59,305 bases of DNA from a bacterium (GTDB taxonomy: Bacteria > 4484-113 > JAFGCY01). The notes under the pieces were generated by a model. The model searched no databases. It saw nothing but the letters and a program-made list of their open reading frames with translations, and was not told where the DNA came from. Position 1 is the stretch's first letter; each line of letters opens with the position of its first letter. Both the position numbers and the translations under genes were made by a program. The stretch spans positions 1-59,305 of the forward strand of contig JAFGCY010000095.1 in assembly GCA_016932385.1 (NCBI GenBank). Reading direction: 5' to 3'. Below, piece by piece: positions 59,291 through 59,305 of this stretch.

Positions 59291-59305
59291 ATCTGTTTAG
59301 TAGTA

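Overview
The window reads as a GC-rich (my estimate is 60-65%) chromosome of a diderm, probably anaerobic or facultatively anaerobic bacterium from a lineage I cannot name. The evidence for this is the large number of lipoproteins with clear lipoboxes, an NfnAB-type ferredoxin/NAD(P)H transhydrogenase, a large multihaem cytochrome cluster, acyl-CoA dehydrogenases at both ends, and cohesin/dockerin, FN3 and PKD domains on surface proteins. No rRNA, tRNA or CRISPR array was seen. Many genes have a TATAAT-like -10 box placed so that transcription should begin at or next to the ATG, so leaderless mRNAs seem common.

Layout. 1-2.2 kb: the 3' end of an acyl-CoA dehydrogenase gene, then an AT-richer AbiEi/AbiEii-type toxin-antitoxin pair bracketed by a 23-bp near-perfect direct repeat that includes the dehydrogenase stop codon. 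2.2-9.3 kb: a SagB-type nitroreductase, a subtilase lipoprotein ending in a dockerin-like segment, and a large FN3/PKD lipoprotein. 9.4-12.3 kb: a stand-alone MshEN-like protein and NfnA/NfnB. 12.4-14.9 kb: a response regulator and a PAS histidine kinase. 15.3-19.1 kb: ffh and a DUF3160-type lipoprotein.

19.8-25.8 kb is the most striking part. Six genes in one direction encode an octahaem tetrathionate-reductase-family cytochrome, a lipoprotein with 23 CxxCH motifs, a small membrane protein, a membrane-anchored octahaem cytochrome, a b-type cytochrome and an octahaem lipoprotein. The total is 47 c-haem motifs. The cytochrome b could take electrons from quinol and pass them through the c-haem chain to the octahaem reductase or to an acceptor outside the cell. 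The acceptor is not visible from sequence.

25.9-34.8 kb: an unknown secreted protein, then a degenerate protein kinase (pseudokinase), a 1814-residue TPR-like solenoid protein and a coiled-coil protein in tandem. 34.8-40.5 kb: recO, a lipoprotein carrying both dockerin-like and cohesin-like regions, a DUF4097-like lipoprotein, tgt, and an unknown lipoprotein with a strong terminator. 40.5-43.5 kb: a lower-GC stretch with two orphan secreted proteins and interspersed repeats. 43.4-49.6 kb: a TetR-HlyD-ABC-ABC2-ABC2 export operon of the same order as E. coli cecR-ybhGFSR, with two matching palindromic operators on the TetR promoter. 49.6-55.0 kb: two tandem paralogous lipoproteins, an alkaline-phosphatase-superfamily protein, a TPR protein, and a family B DNA polymerase whose exonuclease motifs look destroyed. 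55.0-59.3 kb: another FN3 lipoprotein, an acyl-CoA dehydrogenase, and a rhomboid-like gene that appears frameshifted and lacks the expected catalytic histidine.
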